From an uncultured Lachnospiraceae bacterium (GTDB lineage Bacteria; Bacillota; Clostridia; Lachnospirales; Lachnospiraceae): 64,000 bases of DNA. Both the position numbers and the translations under genes were made by a program. Location of the stretch: positions 1 to 64,000 of the forward strand of contig CAJTPS010000004.1 in the NCBI GenBank assembly GCA_910578555.1, in the 5' to 3' direction. The notes under the pieces are model-generated. The model saw nothing but the letters and a program-made list of their open reading frames with translations. It had not been told where the DNA came from and searched no databases. This document shows, piece after piece, positions 7,361 to 16,220 of this stretch; positions within the stretch are counted from its first letter, which is position 1; every line of letters starts with the position of its first letter.

Positions 7361-8974
7361 TTATCTCTGTTTATTCTCTATTTTACCCAGCGTCAGCTGT
7401 ACCGTCATCTCGGCGTATCCCTGAATCCCCACTGACATAACCGTGACATCAACCGTATCGCCCATGGCATGGAATTCCAGTTCTCTCTGCAGTTCATCCA
7501 TGGAAGTAATCCGCTCACCGTCAAATGCCGTGATAATATCACCCTTGCGCAGTCCCGCAGCAGCCGCTGCCGTATTCTCATAGACCTGTGAGATATAGAC
7601 GCCTTCCGGCATATCGTACGCTTCAATCACATACTCCGTGACCGTGATTCCGGAGATGCCGAGATATCCTCTCTCGTCTTCCGCCACCTTATTCTTGGTT
7701 TCCTTCAACATCAGTTCTGCGATGATCGGACTTGCCGCAGAGATGGGAATGGCGTATCCCATACCTTCTATCGCACTGCCGCCAATCTTGTTGGAATTGA
7801 TTCCGATCACTTCACCCTTCATATTCAGAAGCGCGCCGCCCGAATTACCCGGGTTGATCGCCGCATCTGTCTGGATAAAAGTACCGTCTGCACCGTCTGA
7901 CAATTCGATCGTCCTGTCAAGCGCACTGATCACGCCTGTCGTGACAGATTGGCCATAGCCGAGAGAATTGCCGATGGCAATCGCAGGCTCCCCGACTACC
8001 AGTGAATCGGAGTCTCCCAGCGTCGCTACCGCGATCTCATTTAAAGCAGCCTTGTCAATATCATCAATCTTAACCGCAATGACTGCCAGATCCATCTTGG
8101 CGTCCGTACCTTTCACTGCCGCCTCCGCTTCGCTTCCCTCCACGAACTGTACCGTCAGTCCCTCGGTATCCGAGATCACATGGTAGTTCGTCGCAATCAG
8201 AAGTTCCGTGTCATTCTGTCCTACAATAATGCCGGAACCACTGGCGTCCGCCTCATTGACATACTGCTGCCCGAACCAGGACATCGTCTCCGCATAATGG
8301 TTGTTGATCGATACAATGGCAGGCATGACTTCCTTCACCACCTCCGAAACATCCACCGCACTCGGGGTAACACTCTGTGTCACATGCAGTCCGTTCGTTG
8401 CCGTATTACCGTTCCCGTCTGTTTTCTGTGCTGCAGCATTTTCGGAAGTAAGACCTTCCGACATCGTTTCCGCCGCCGGTGTGGTCTCCGCCTCTGCACG
8501 GCCATTATCTGACATTCCTGTCAGTGCCTGTACACCCCATACGCCGAGTCCAGCAAATACGCCGAACAACAGCCCCAGTGATACGCAGACCAGTGCTTTC
8601 TTCAGATAGCTGCCTTTAAACGGTTTCTTATCCTTCTTGGGCTTCGCCTTCCTTTGTTCCGTCTGTGTGCCCGCCTGCGTATAATCATTCGGATACGTAT
8701 TGCCGTACTGATAGCTTCCGGTACGGTTTTCATACGGACTTCGCTGCGTTCCCTGCGAATAGGTGTTATTCGGATATACATTCCTGTAATATTCCCCGCC
8801 GCCACTGCCGTATGGATTGCCGTTTTGCAGGTTTCCATTCGAAAAGTTTCCGTTCTGATAACTGCTGTCAGAGGCACTCCCGTTTTGGTTCTGTATCTGA
8901 TTCTGCGCTGTCTGATTCTGATCGCCGCCTGTCGATCCGGTATTTGTGTTTGGATAGTTGTTATTATCGTACAT
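7361..8974 (-). CDS. degP: HtrA/DegP-like membrane-anchored serine protease with PDZ domain
   Basis: 537 residues. The first 110 are low complexity, rich in Asn, Gln, Gly, Ser and Tyr. One membrane helix follows at about 125-150 (ALVCVSLGLLFGVFAGLGVW) after a Lys-rich stretch, so the catalytic part is outside the cell. The S1C triad is present: H265 (ATNYHVI), D295 (KMDLAV) and S378 (PGNSGGAL). A C-terminal PDZ domain (about 440-525) contains GVYISQVYENTAAAAAGLRKGDII. The role is degradation or refolding of misfolded exported proteins. Start supported by GGAAAGGAG nine bases upstream. It is not in an operon with its neighbours; a promoter should lie in 8975-9095, but only a lone TATACT box was found. 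Confidence 0.92.
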   Translation of the reverse strand: MYDNNNYPNTNTGSTGGDQNQTAQNQIQNQNGSASDSSYQNGNFSNGNLQNGNPYGSGGGEYYRNVYPNNTYSQGTQRSPYENRTGSYQYGNTYPNDYTQAGTQTEQRKAKPKKDKKPFKGSYLKKALVCVSLGLLFGVFAGLGVWGVQALTGMSDNGRAEAETTPAAETMSEGLTSENAAAQKTDGNGNTATNGLHVTQSVTPSAVDVSEVVKEVMPAIVSINNHYAETMSWFGQQYVNEADASGSGIIVGQNDTELLIATNYHVISDTEGLTVQFVEGSEAEAAVKGTDAKMDLAVIAVKIDDIDKAALNEIAVATLGDSDSLVVGEPAIAIGNSLGYGQSVTTGVISALDRTIELSDGADGTFIQTDAAINPGNSGGALLNMKGEVIGINSNKIGGSAIEGMGYAIPISAASPIIAELMLKETKNKVAEDERGYLGISGITVTEYVIEAYDMPEGVYISQVYENTAAAAAGLRKGDIITAFDGERITSMDELQRELEFHAMGDTVDVTVMSVGIQGYAEMTVQLTLGKIENKQR

Positions 8975-9096
8975 AGCGTTTGCTCCTTTCCATGTATGTG
9001 ATCCGGTTTCTCACCGTTTTTCTTTGACCTTGAAGTCAGTATAGTATCTAATTGTGTATAAATTGTGATAAAAATTTATGAAATTTGTGTTTTTTT

Positions 9097-9135
9097 AACG
9101 CCTCATCCTGTTGTTATACAGAATGAGGCGTTTTT
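9097..9135 (+). terminator. Terminator-like hairpin between degP and glmS
   Basis: AACGCCTCAT (9097-9106) pairs with ATGAGGCGTT (9123-9132), with CTG/CAG extending the stem. The T-run (TTTTT) is on the plus strand although both flanking genes are on the minus strand. On the minus strand the hairpin is followed by A residues, so it is a poor terminator for glmS unless it acts as a barrier or 3' stabiliser. Confidence 0.5.
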
Positions 9136-9186
9136 CTACTAACCGCCATGATTCAGCTTTGCGGAATCACAGAATGTGGGAAGAAT

Positions 9187-9245
9187 GCTGCTTGCAGCAA
9201 GTCCGCTCTGCGGACGGTTCTTCCGCGTGAGTGCTTTTCTCACGC
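9187..9245. repeat. Cluster of three small hairpins downstream of glmS
   Basis: Three consecutive dyads: GCTGC-TT-GCAGC (9187-9198), GTCCG-CTCTG-CGGAC (9201-9215) and GCGTGAG/CTCACGC (9225-9245). They lie just beyond the glmS stop. None has a T-run. They may mark the 3' end or stabilise the glmS mRNA. Confidence 0.4.
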
Positions 9246-9271
9246 TGGGAATGGTATTTTCATTCACGCTG

Positions 9272-11098
9272 CTACTCCACCGTCACCGACTTTGCCAGAT
9301 TTCTCGGCTTATCCACGTCGCATCCCTTGCCCACGGACACATAGTATCCGAACAGCTGCAGCGGTATGATCGCCAGCGAATTGGCAAAATGCGGATTCGT
9401 TTCCGGAATATAGATCACATAATCCGCCGCCTTCTCGATCTCCTTGTTCTCCTCACAGGTGACTGCCAGCACGAACGCACCCCTTGCCTTGACCTCTACC
9501 ATATTACTGATCGTCTTGGCATACAGTTCCGGCTGTGTAGAGACTGCCGCAACAAGCGTTCCCTCTTCAATCAGCGAGATCGTTCCGTGCTTTAATTCTC
9601 CGGCCGCATAAGCCTCGGAATGAATATAAGAAATCTCCTTCAATTTCAGGGAACCTTCGAGCGAAATCGCATAGTCAATCCCCCTGCCGATGAAGAACAC
9701 ATCCTTGGCACCGATATACCGGTTGGCAAATTTCTGTATTTTCAGTTTATTATTCAGAAGCATCTCGATCTGATCCGGCAGGCACTTTAAATCTCCCAGA
9801 AGAGAAGCATAAGTCTTATCGTCGATCTGCCCGCGCACTCTGCCCATCTTGATCGCCAGCAGATACAGGGCGATCAGCTGCGCGCTGTAAGCCTTCGTAG
9901 TCGCCACGGCAATCTCCGGTCCCGCCCATGTATACATGACATTATCCGCTTCTCTGGCAATCGAACTTCCCACGACGTTGACAATTCCCAGCACTTTAAA
10001 TCCGCGTGCCTTAGACTCCCTAAGCGCCGCCAGCGTATCCGCCGTCTCGCCGGACTGGCTGATCACCACTACCATAGCGCCCTCCTCGAGAATCGGGTTG
10101 CGGTACCGGAACTCTGACGCCAGGTCTACCTCAACCGGAACACGCGCCAGACCCTCAATCACGTATTTGCCTGTCACGCCTGCGTGGTATGCCGAACCGC
10201 ATGCCACAATATGAATCTTACGGATCGCTGCAATCTCGTCATCCGTCATATTCAACTCTTCTATCACGATATTGTTGTCACGTATTCGCGGCATAAGTGT
10301 ATCCGTCACAGTCTTGGGCTGCTCATACATTTCCTTCAGCATGAAATGCTCATATCCCGCCTTCTCCGCCGCATTGGCATCCCATTCGATGGTGACCGGT
10401 TCCTTGCTCGTCTCTTCCTCATCCACCGTATAGAAATGCATATGATCCGCACGCAGACGCACCACTTCCTGATTGTCCACGTAATAAACTTTCCTCGTAT
10501 ATTTTAAGATGGCAGGAACATCGGAAGCAATGAAGCATCCGTCATCATTCTGCCCTACGATCAGCGGGGAATCTTTTCTCGCCGCAAAGACCTGATCCGG
10601 GCAGTCCGCAAAGAGAATCCCCAGCGCATAAGACCCCTCCACACGGTGCAGTACTTTCGTCACCGCCTCGAGCGGGTTTCCCTTATAATAGTAATCAAGC
10701 AGATGCGCCAGCACCTCCGTATCCGTCTCAGAGACAAAATGATATCCCTTATCTGTCAACATCTGCCGAAGCTGCAGATAATTCTCGATAATACCGTTAT
10801 GTACCACGGTAATCGTCTCTGCCATATTAAAATGGGGATGTGCATTCGTATCGCTGGGAACGCCGTGTGTCGCCCATCTGGTATGCCCTATGCCGCAGGT
10901 CCCGGGCATAGTCTCGCCGCCATGCGTCAGATTCTCCAGTACTTTCAGTCTTCCAACCGACTTCGTAATATTGATTTTCCCGCCGTCATAGATTGCCATA
11001 CCTGCCGAATCATATCCACGGTACTCCAGCTTGGATAGTCCGTCCAATATAATCGGGGCAGCCTGTTTCGTTCCGATATAACCTACGATTCCACACAT
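9272..11098 (-). CDS. glmS: Glutamine--fructose-6-phosphate aminotransferase (isomerising)
   Basis: 608 residues from ATG 11098. The product begins MCGIVGYIG, so Cys2 becomes the N-terminal nucleophile after Met removal; earlier in-frame codons are excluded by this. GGAGAG lies upstream. The N-terminal glutaminase domain carries GHTRWATHG and HNGIIENY. Two SIS domains follow (SQSGETADT, then ISYIHSEAYAAGELKHG), and the C-terminal DKPRNLAKSVTVE is the classic end. It makes glucosamine-6-phosphate, the entry to UDP-GlcNAc for peptidoglycan and for the surface glycans encoded to the right. No glmS ribozyme core was recognised in the 96 bases upstream. It is probably read from its own promoter or through from the GT2 gene upstream. 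Confidence 0.97.
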   Translation of the reverse strand: MCGIVGYIGTKQAAPIILDGLSKLEYRGYDSAGMAIYDGGKINITKSVGRLKVLENLTHGGETMPGTCGIGHTRWATHGVPSDTNAHPHFNMAETITVVHNGIIENYLQLRQMLTDKGYHFVSETDTEVLAHLLDYYYKGNPLEAVTKVLHRVEGSYALGILFADCPDQVFAARKDSPLIVGQNDDGCFIASDVPAILKYTRKVYYVDNQEVVRLRADHMHFYTVDEEETSKEPVTIEWDANAAEKAGYEHFMLKEMYEQPKTVTDTLMPRIRDNNIVIEELNMTDDEIAAIRKIHIVACGSAYHAGVTGKYVIEGLARVPVEVDLASEFRYRNPILEEGAMVVVISQSGETADTLAALRESKARGFKVLGIVNVVGSSIAREADNVMYTWAGPEIAVATTKAYSAQLIALYLLAIKMGRVRGQIDDKTYASLLGDLKCLPDQIEMLLNNKLKIQKFANRYIGAKDVFFIGRGIDYAISLEGSLKLKEISYIHSEAYAAGELKHGTISLIEEGTLVAAVSTQPELYAKTISNMVEVKARGAFVLAVTCEENKEIEKAADYVIYIPETNPHFANSLAIIPLQLFGYYVSVGKGCDVDKPRNLAKSVTVE

Positions 11099-11194
11099 AC
11101 TAATCTCTCCATTCCTGCATAGTCTATAAATATCCGCGCACGTTGCCGCTTTATGATCAGGTCTGTGTCCGGTGCGCACAGACACCGCATGGTC

Positions 11195-12121
11195 CTACCG
11201 CCAATACTCTTTATTGGAAGACATGGCGACTACTGCTTTACCCGGCAGCATCTGATAGTGCCTTCCAAGAAAATATCCTATGTACTTAAATCCGCTCTGG
11301 ATGAGAAGATAGGGAATCTGCCGTCTGAGTCCTTTCCTGCGCAGATACCCCGCCGTCTGTCTGACCAGACGTAAGCCCTCCGACTCTGCCGGATAGGCCG
11401 CAAACACCTCCGGATGCTGCGCCTGTGAGACACCCAGATCAAAATTTCTGTGAAACTGCTCCCTGCAGCCGTAATGATGGGAGTGATATACTTTTGCCTC
11501 CGCGGCATATGCAATACCATATCCCGCTTCCACAGCCTTCGCGGCATAGATCATATCCTCATTAAATATCGTATGCTGAATAAACCCGCCCAGTGTATCA
11601 AATATTTCCCTGTTGTATGCCGCACACACATTAGAGCAGAAGAAAGTCTTAATGCCAAGCGTCTCGAGATCCGCCTTTGTCTTGACCGACGACACGCCCG
11701 GATAATTGAAGTTCCTCGTATACTTCTCGATCTCACTGCTGCCCTCGCCCGCAAGCTGTCTCGCATACGCTGCCGCCACACGCTCCCCCTGAAGCTGCTT
11801 AAGCAGTTCTTCGACCATATACTCATCCGCCGGAACAGCATCATCCGTCATCATAATAAAATAATCCGCATCAGAAAGCTGTACCCCGCGGTTTCTTGTT
11901 TTACCGTGATCAAACTCCCGCTTCGATATGTGTTTTACAACCACATTCCGGTAATTTTGTTGATAAGAGGTACCGTATAACAGCCTGTCAAAATATTTCT
12001 GCTCGGTATTCATAACGATGATCCTGTTTACCGGAACACTCTGTCTCTCCAGTCGTTCGATCAGCATCACGAACTTGTGATCGGGCTTATATGCGGGGAT
12101 GATAACATCTACTTTATCCAC
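11195..12121 (-). CDS. GT2 glycosyltransferase, rhamnosyltransferase-like
   Basis: 308 residues from a GTG start at 12121 (VDKVDVIIPAYKP), chosen because AGGAGAG stands eight bases upstream. A longer in-frame start at 12181 would place a strong hairpin inside the coding region and lacks a ribosome binding site. A GT-A fold is indicated by VIIPAYK at the N-terminus and MMTDDA as the nucleotide-sugar acidic motif. KTRNRGV and IFNEDMIY resemble RfbF/WbbL-type rhamnosyltransferases. The C-terminus carries HSHHYGCREQFHRNFD, typical of that family. It is probably cytoplasmic or membrane-associated and adds a sugar from dTDP-Rha or a similar donor to the growing glycan. It lies downstream of the LCP gene, separated by a hairpin. 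Confidence 0.85.
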   Translation of the reverse strand: MDKVDVIIPAYKPDHKFVMLIERLERQSVPVNRIIVMNTEQKYFDRLLYGTSYQQNYRNVVVKHISKREFDHGKTRNRGVQLSDADYFIMMTDDAVPADEYMVEELLKQLQGERVAAAYARQLAGEGSSEIEKYTRNFNYPGVSSVKTKADLETLGIKTFFCSNVCAAYNREIFDTLGGFIQHTIFNEDMIYAAKAVEAGYGIAYAAEAKVYHSHHYGCREQFHRNFDLGVSQAQHPEVFAAYPAESEGLRLVRQTAGYLRRKGLRRQIPYLLIQSGFKYIGYFLGRHYQMLPGKAVVAMSSNKEYWR

Positions 12122-12140
12122 GCTTCTCTCTCCTACAGAT

Positions 12141-12168
12141 AAAGGGGCCTCTAATAACAGGCCCCTTT
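12141..12168 (-). terminator. Hairpin between LCP gene and GT2 gene
   Basis: Perfect 10-bp stem AAAGGGGCCT / AGGCCCCTTT with an 8-base loop, in the 56 bases between the LCP stop (12178) and the GTG start of the next gene. The T-run is short (TTTAT), so it could attenuate rather than end transcription. Confidence 0.65.
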
Positions 12169-12177
12169 GCTCCATTA

Positions 12178-13380
12178 TCATTTCTTCAAATATCCGTTAG
12201 TATCAGAATAAATCTTATCACTGCATTCCTTCACACGCGCGGAAGGTTCATACTCATAATCGTTAAACAGGAACTGGTGCAGCCATTTAACATTGTCCTC
12301 CAGACTCACCGGAATGACACAGGAACCCTTGGAACCGACCGTGCCGGTAGTACGGTTTGACTCCTGCGGGAATCCCGCCGTATCGGATATATAGTAACTG
12401 CCCACATTGCCTAACATCTCCACGATCTCCGACAGATCAAGGGAAGTATAAGTCTCTTCGAATACGGAGTTCGCTGTTTCCGTCAGCTTCGGAAGCGATG
12501 CTTTCTTCGCCTGATCCGCCACTGCAGCCAGAACCTCACGCTGTCTCTCCGCACGCTTGAAATCATCGCCGGCCGTATAACGGATACGGCAGTAACCCGT
12601 CGCCTGCAGACCGTCCAGAAGCTGATAGCCTGTAGAGGAAACTGGTGTGTAGGAGCGTTTCAAGTCTTCAGCAATACAGAGCTGATAGTTGTTCAGATGG
12701 TTGATCTCCGAATCGTCCACATCGATGTATACGCCGCCCAGCGCATCGATCGTGTCCGTAAGTCCGGCAAAACCTACGGTAACGAAATCCGTAATGTTCA
12801 TGTCCAGATTCATATTCAGCATACTGATCGCCATCTCCGGACCGCCCTTCGCGTATGCCGCATTACATTTATTGTACGTATCATTACTCAGGTTCAGGTA
12901 CGTATCACGGTATACCGATACAAGTTTACATTCTCCCGTGTCCTGATTGATGGATGCGATCATAATCGTGTCGCTTCGCGTACTCTTCGTCAGTGCACCG
13001 GATGTGGAATCCACACCGAACAGGGCAATATTCCGATAGCCCTTCATGGTCGTCTCCTCCGCCTTTTTGACCGTATCGTTGATAATGATGTCGTCATCAT
13101 CGATCTTAACCTTGCCGCTCTTGCTGGCCGACATCGTCGCATACAGGACAAACACCGCGATTACAAGGATAATGATCTCTATCACAAATATAATGATTCT
13201 TCTGCGTTGCTTCTTAGCCTGCTGCTTCTTCCCGGAAGGTTTCTTACCGGAACCTTTCCTGCCGGAAGGATGACCACCGCCGCTTCTGCTTCCCCCGTTC
13301 CGTTTCCCGCTTCCTGAGGAAGATTTCTTTCTCGGACGTTCATATTCATAATCATCTTCATCTTCATAATATTTAGCCAT
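12178..13380 (-). CDS. LytR-CpsA-Psr (LCP) family cell-wall glycopolymer ligase
   Basis: 400 residues. The first 60 are Lys, Arg, Gly and Ser rich, followed by one membrane helix (about 62-84: IIIFVIEIIILVIAVFVLY). The extracellular LCP domain carries NIALFGVDS, the Arg-Asp motif STRSDTIMIAS, VSVYRDTYL, and FAGLTDTIDALGGVYIDV. The later CRIRYTAGDDFKRAERQREVL is the conserved pyrophosphate-lipid binding block. LCP proteins move glycopolymers from undecaprenyl pyrophosphate to peptidoglycan, which fits the surrounding biosynthesis genes. AAGGGAGT precedes the start codon. A promoter is seen at 13519-13546, with a hairpin (13436-13453) in the leader. Confidence 0.93.
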   Translation of the reverse strand: MAKYYEDEDDYEYERPRKKSSSGSGKRNGGSRSGGGHPSGRKGSGKKPSGKKQQAKKQRRRIIIFVIEIIILVIAVFVLYATMSASKSGKVKIDDDDIIINDTVKKAEETTMKGYRNIALFGVDSTSGALTKSTRSDTIMIASINQDTGECKLVSVYRDTYLNLSNDTYNKCNAAYAKGGPEMAISMLNMNLDMNITDFVTVGFAGLTDTIDALGGVYIDVDDSEINHLNNYQLCIAEDLKRSYTPVSSTGYQLLDGLQATGYCRIRYTAGDDFKRAERQREVLAAVADQAKKASLPKLTETANSVFEETYTSLDLSEIVEMLGNVGSYYISDTAGFPQESNRTTGTVGSKGSCVIPVSLEDNVKWLHQFLFNDYEYEPSARVKECSDKIYSDTNGYLKK

Positions 13381-13435
13381 ACGTCGTACTCCCTTGGTTT
13401 AAACATCGTCGTAAATGATACTCAGCGCAGCAGTT

Positions 13436-13453
13436 CGGCCTTCCGCCGAACCG
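13436..13453. other. Leader hairpin upstream of the LCP gene
   Basis: The dyad GGTTCGGCGGAAGGCCGAAC (on the minus strand) lies in the 5' leader between the promoter and the LCP start. No T-run follows. It could affect mRNA stability; no known riboswitch was recognised. Confidence 0.35.
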
Positions 13454-13518
13454 TAGCCTGTCTTATATTTTCTCACACTGCAGCATAAAAATCAAGCTGT
13501 AGCGCAAGCCCAACTATG

Positions 13519-13546
13519 ATTATACTATATCTTGACATAATTGCAA
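13519..13546 (-). promoter_or_regulatory. Promoter of the LCP gene
   Basis: Minus strand TTGCAA (13546-13541), 16-base spacer, TATAAT (13524-13519). The leader to the ATG at 13380 is about 130 bases. Confidence 0.6.
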
Positions 13547-13617
13547 CTAAATCAGCATTTATTCCGTAAATCTTTCTATTTTCTTAATAATTCCGTGTTC
13601 TTCCGATTAGTATCTCA

Positions 13618-15027
13618 CTAGTAGGCGTTTTTATTAATAAAGCCCTTGAATATCGTCAAAAACATAATCTTGATGTCAAAGGACATCGTCCAGTTCTCAA
13701 TATAGAAGATATCGTACTCGATCCTGCGCTTAATGGAAGTATCACCGCGGTAGCCATTGATCTGCGCCCAGCCGGTGAGTCCCGGCCTGACCTGATGTTT
13801 GACCATATAACGGGGAATCTCTTCCTTAAACTTCTCCACAAACTGCGGGCGTTCCGGTCTGGGACCCACCACGCTCATGTCGCCCTTAAGAATATTAAAA
13901 AGCTGCGGAAGTTCATCAATGCTGGTCCTGCGCAGGAATTTACCCACCCGCGTAACACGCGGATCGTCTTTCGTCGTCCACCCCTGCTGTTCCATGGACG
14001 GCTTCTGCACCTCCATGGTGCGAAACTTATACATCTTAAAAGGTTTATTATGCAGTCCGATCCGTTCCTGCTTAAAAATGACCGGTCCCCTCGAGGTACA
14101 ACCGATCGCGACCGCCGCAAGGAGCATGACCGGGGAAGATACCACCAGACCGGCTAATGCAGCCGCAACGTCCACCACACGTTTGGAGATCCAGTTGAGC
14201 GTATTCGTGAGCGGCACATACCGGATATTGATCACCGGCAGTCCCATCAGATCCTCCGTGTAGGGACGGCTCGGAAACATACTGTTATAATCCGGAATAA
14301 ATTTGGTATGGACACCCGATTTCTCACAGATATCCACGATATGCTCCAGATTGTCATAATCTTTCAGCGGCAGCGTAATCGCAATCTCGTCCAGTTTATT
14401 CTGCGGCAGTATATAGAGCAGGTTCTCGATCGTACCCACTACTTTCACACCCTTATACAGCGTGCCGCTGGGTACGCTGTCGTCAAGAATCCCTCTTACC
14501 ACATATCCCCACTGGGGATTGGCATTGATACGGTTGATATATTCCTCTGCCGCGCGGGAATACCCGACCAGCAGAATATATTTCAGATTGTACCCTTTTT
14601 CCCGGAAATATTGCAGCAGCATGCGGATCAGAGAACGACCAAGCGTCGTAAAGAGAATGTTGATAATGAAGAAATACCCCATCATCGCTCTGGAAAAGTG
14701 AATCTGCGCTACCAGATACCAGCCTGCCATCAGCAGGATCAGTCCCACCACATTCGCCTGAAAAATGTTGAGTATCTCATATTTATGGACCGTGGCCCGC
14801 TTCGGCGTGTACAGATTAAAATTATAATACAGGATCAGATAACCTGGCACGATCACGTACAGCATCTCAAAATATGTAGCAATGGAATATACACCGACGG
14901 AAGCGTCGATGTCAGAAATCGGGCTGGCAAATCTGATATACCAGGCCAGCAAATAAGAAGCCGCTATTACTACGGCGTCTAAGATGACGTGCAGTCTGTT
15001 AAAATATTTCTGATTATCTTTAATCAT
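13618..15027 (-). CDS. Polyprenyl-phosphate sugar-1-phosphate transferase (WcaJ/CpsE type)
   Basis: 469 residues. About five N-terminal membrane helices and a middle nucleotide-fold domain (YILLVGYSRAAEEYI, around 150-260) precede the catalytic bacterial sugar transferase domain (about 275-469). Its marks are KRVVDVAAAL, GPVIFKQERIGL, MYKFRTM, VVGPRPERPQF, RPGLTGWAQINGYRGDT and YDIFYIENWT. The enzyme moves a sugar-1-phosphate, usually glucose or galactose, onto undecaprenyl phosphate at the inner face of the membrane and so starts each repeat unit. It is the priming step for the whole cluster. The donor sugar cannot be told from motifs. It has its own promoter (15103-15131), and no terminator was seen downstream. 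Confidence 0.93.
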   Translation of the reverse strand: MIKDNQKYFNRLHVILDAVVIAASYLLAWYIRFASPISDIDASVGVYSIATYFEMLYVIVPGYLILYYNFNLYTPKRATVHKYEILNIFQANVVGLILLMAGWYLVAQIHFSRAMMGYFFIINILFTTLGRSLIRMLLQYFREKGYNLKYILLVGYSRAAEEYINRINANPQWGYVVRGILDDSVPSGTLYKGVKVVGTIENLLYILPQNKLDEIAITLPLKDYDNLEHIVDICEKSGVHTKFIPDYNSMFPSRPYTEDLMGLPVINIRYVPLTNTLNWISKRVVDVAAALAGLVVSSPVMLLAAVAIGCTSRGPVIFKQERIGLHNKPFKMYKFRTMEVQKPSMEQQGWTTKDDPRVTRVGKFLRRTSIDELPQLFNILKGDMSVVGPRPERPQFVEKFKEEIPRYMVKHQVRPGLTGWAQINGYRGDTSIKRRIEYDIFYIENWTMSFDIKIMFLTIFKGFINKNAY

Positions 15028-15102
15028 GTTGCAAGCCTCATGTCACAGTATCTCTATACTCAGATTATTCACGAAATTGTCATAGAGCTGAACCACAGTA
15101 TT

Positions 15103-15131
15103 ATTTTACAATATTTCGACTGAAAATACAA
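15103..15131 (-). promoter_or_regulatory. Promoter of the priming transferase gene
   Basis: Minus strand TTGTAT (15131-15126), 17-base spacer, TAAAAT (15108-15103); about 75 bases before the ATG at 15027. Confidence 0.5.
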
Positions 15132-15141
15132 ACAGTAGTTA

Positions 15142-16107
15142 TCACCGCCGCAGACAACCCCATATATTATACCATAACTCCATCTGTATACGGATATAGC
15201 TGCGTAGATTTTCCCTGTTATAGCGCACTCTGCATGCCCTGCCTGCATCGGATGCGCACAGCCTGATCCCCTTACACAGTCCCTTACAATAGACCGTGCC
15301 CAGATCCTTCTTAACGAAGAAAACAGCCTTCACCGCGAACCCTGCCAGAAGAAGCGGCATATTCAGCAGAAGCTGTGCCGGCGGCATATTCTTGTACGCC
15401 AGATATACACTGTTTCTCGCAGAAAGGTCTACCTTAAAGCCGTTGTGCCTGGAGCCTGAGACAGCGCTCCCCGCGTGATACACCACGGCTTCGGGAATAT
15501 AAATATTATGATATCCGCAGATTCCGGCACGATACCCCAGATCAATATCTTCCAGATAAGCGAAATGATTCTCGTCGAAAACCCCGATCTCCCGAAACAA
15601 CTTCCGCCTGTAGATCGCCGCACAGCCGCAGGCCGCAAAGATCCTGCCCCTGCGCTGATATCCCTCCTTCGGTCTGTCCTTGCCGCGGGCATAAGCCCAT
15701 CCGAACGCACAGTAGAAATCTCCCGCATCATCGATCAGGTCAGGTTCGTGCATGCTGCGAATCTGCGCCGAACCGGAAAACACCTCCGGGCGCCCCTCCA
15801 TCGCCCGCTCCATCGCCCTCACGAAGCCCCGCTGTACCTCCGTATCATTATTTAACAGGATGACATACGCCGTATCGCTGGCCGCTATGCCCTCGTTAAC
15901 CGCTCTGCAGAATCCATAATTCTGATCAAGACAAATCAGTTCCGCCCCCGGAAACTGCTGCACAGCCTCCCTGCTGCCGTCCGTAGAACCGTTATCCACC
16001 ACGATGATCCTTGCCGGTTCTCCCTCCAGAGAACGCAGGCATTTCTCTATATAGGCAATCCCGTTATAATTCGGAATCACGATTGTAGAGCGTATCCTTT
16101 GTCCCAT
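15142..16107 (-). CDS. GT2 glycosyltransferase, WbbL/rhamnosyltransferase-like
   Basis: About 321 residues from ATG 16107, which puts STIVIPNYNG at the N-terminus as is normal for this family. An alternative ATG at 16143 with GGGGGA close upstream, or a TTG at 16230, cannot be excluded. Motifs are VDNGSTDGSRE, ILLNNDTEV (acidic metal/nucleotide motif) and YLEDIDLGYRAG (catalytic base region), followed by a C-terminal helix pair with hydrophobic stretches. It is likely a sugar transferase that uses dTDP-rhamnose or a related donor. It lies just downstream of the GT2 gene at 16221 and is probably in the same operon. Confidence 0.85.
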   Translation of the reverse strand: MGQRIRSTIVIPNYNGIAYIEKCLRSLEGEPARIIVVDNGSTDGSREAVQQFPGAELICLDQNYGFCRAVNEGIAASDTAYVILLNNDTEVQRGFVRAMERAMEGRPEVFSGSAQIRSMHEPDLIDDAGDFYCAFGWAYARGKDRPKEGYQRRGRIFAACGCAAIYRRKLFREIGVFDENHFAYLEDIDLGYRAGICGYHNIYIPEAVVYHAGSAVSGSRHNGFKVDLSARNSVYLAYKNMPPAQLLLNMPLLLAGFAVKAVFFVKKDLGTVYCKGLCKGIRLCASDAGRACRVRYNRENLRSYIRIQMELWYNIWGCLRR

Positions 16108-16220
16108 ACCTTCTTCACCATACCCTTCCCGCAGGTATCCCATAAGTCCCCCGCTAACTGCAGAGAATGCCCGTCTCCCGGACATTCTTCGGTGAGGGGA
16201 AACTGCAAGGCTGCTTCCTC

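Noticed and set aside
9249..9281. Similarity between the glmS 3' end and 50245-50276 (TATTTTC, CTGCTA, TCCA)
   Set aside because: Part of the match lies inside the glmS coding region and is short; chance is likely.
11099..11194. glmS ribozyme upstream of glmS
   Set aside because: Only 96 bases separate glmS from the next gene, and no conserved ribozyme core or pseudoknot segments were recognised.
12121..12181. Longer N-terminus for the GT2 gene at 11195
   Set aside because: It would encode a strong hairpin and lacks a ribosome binding site; the GTG at 12121 is better supported.
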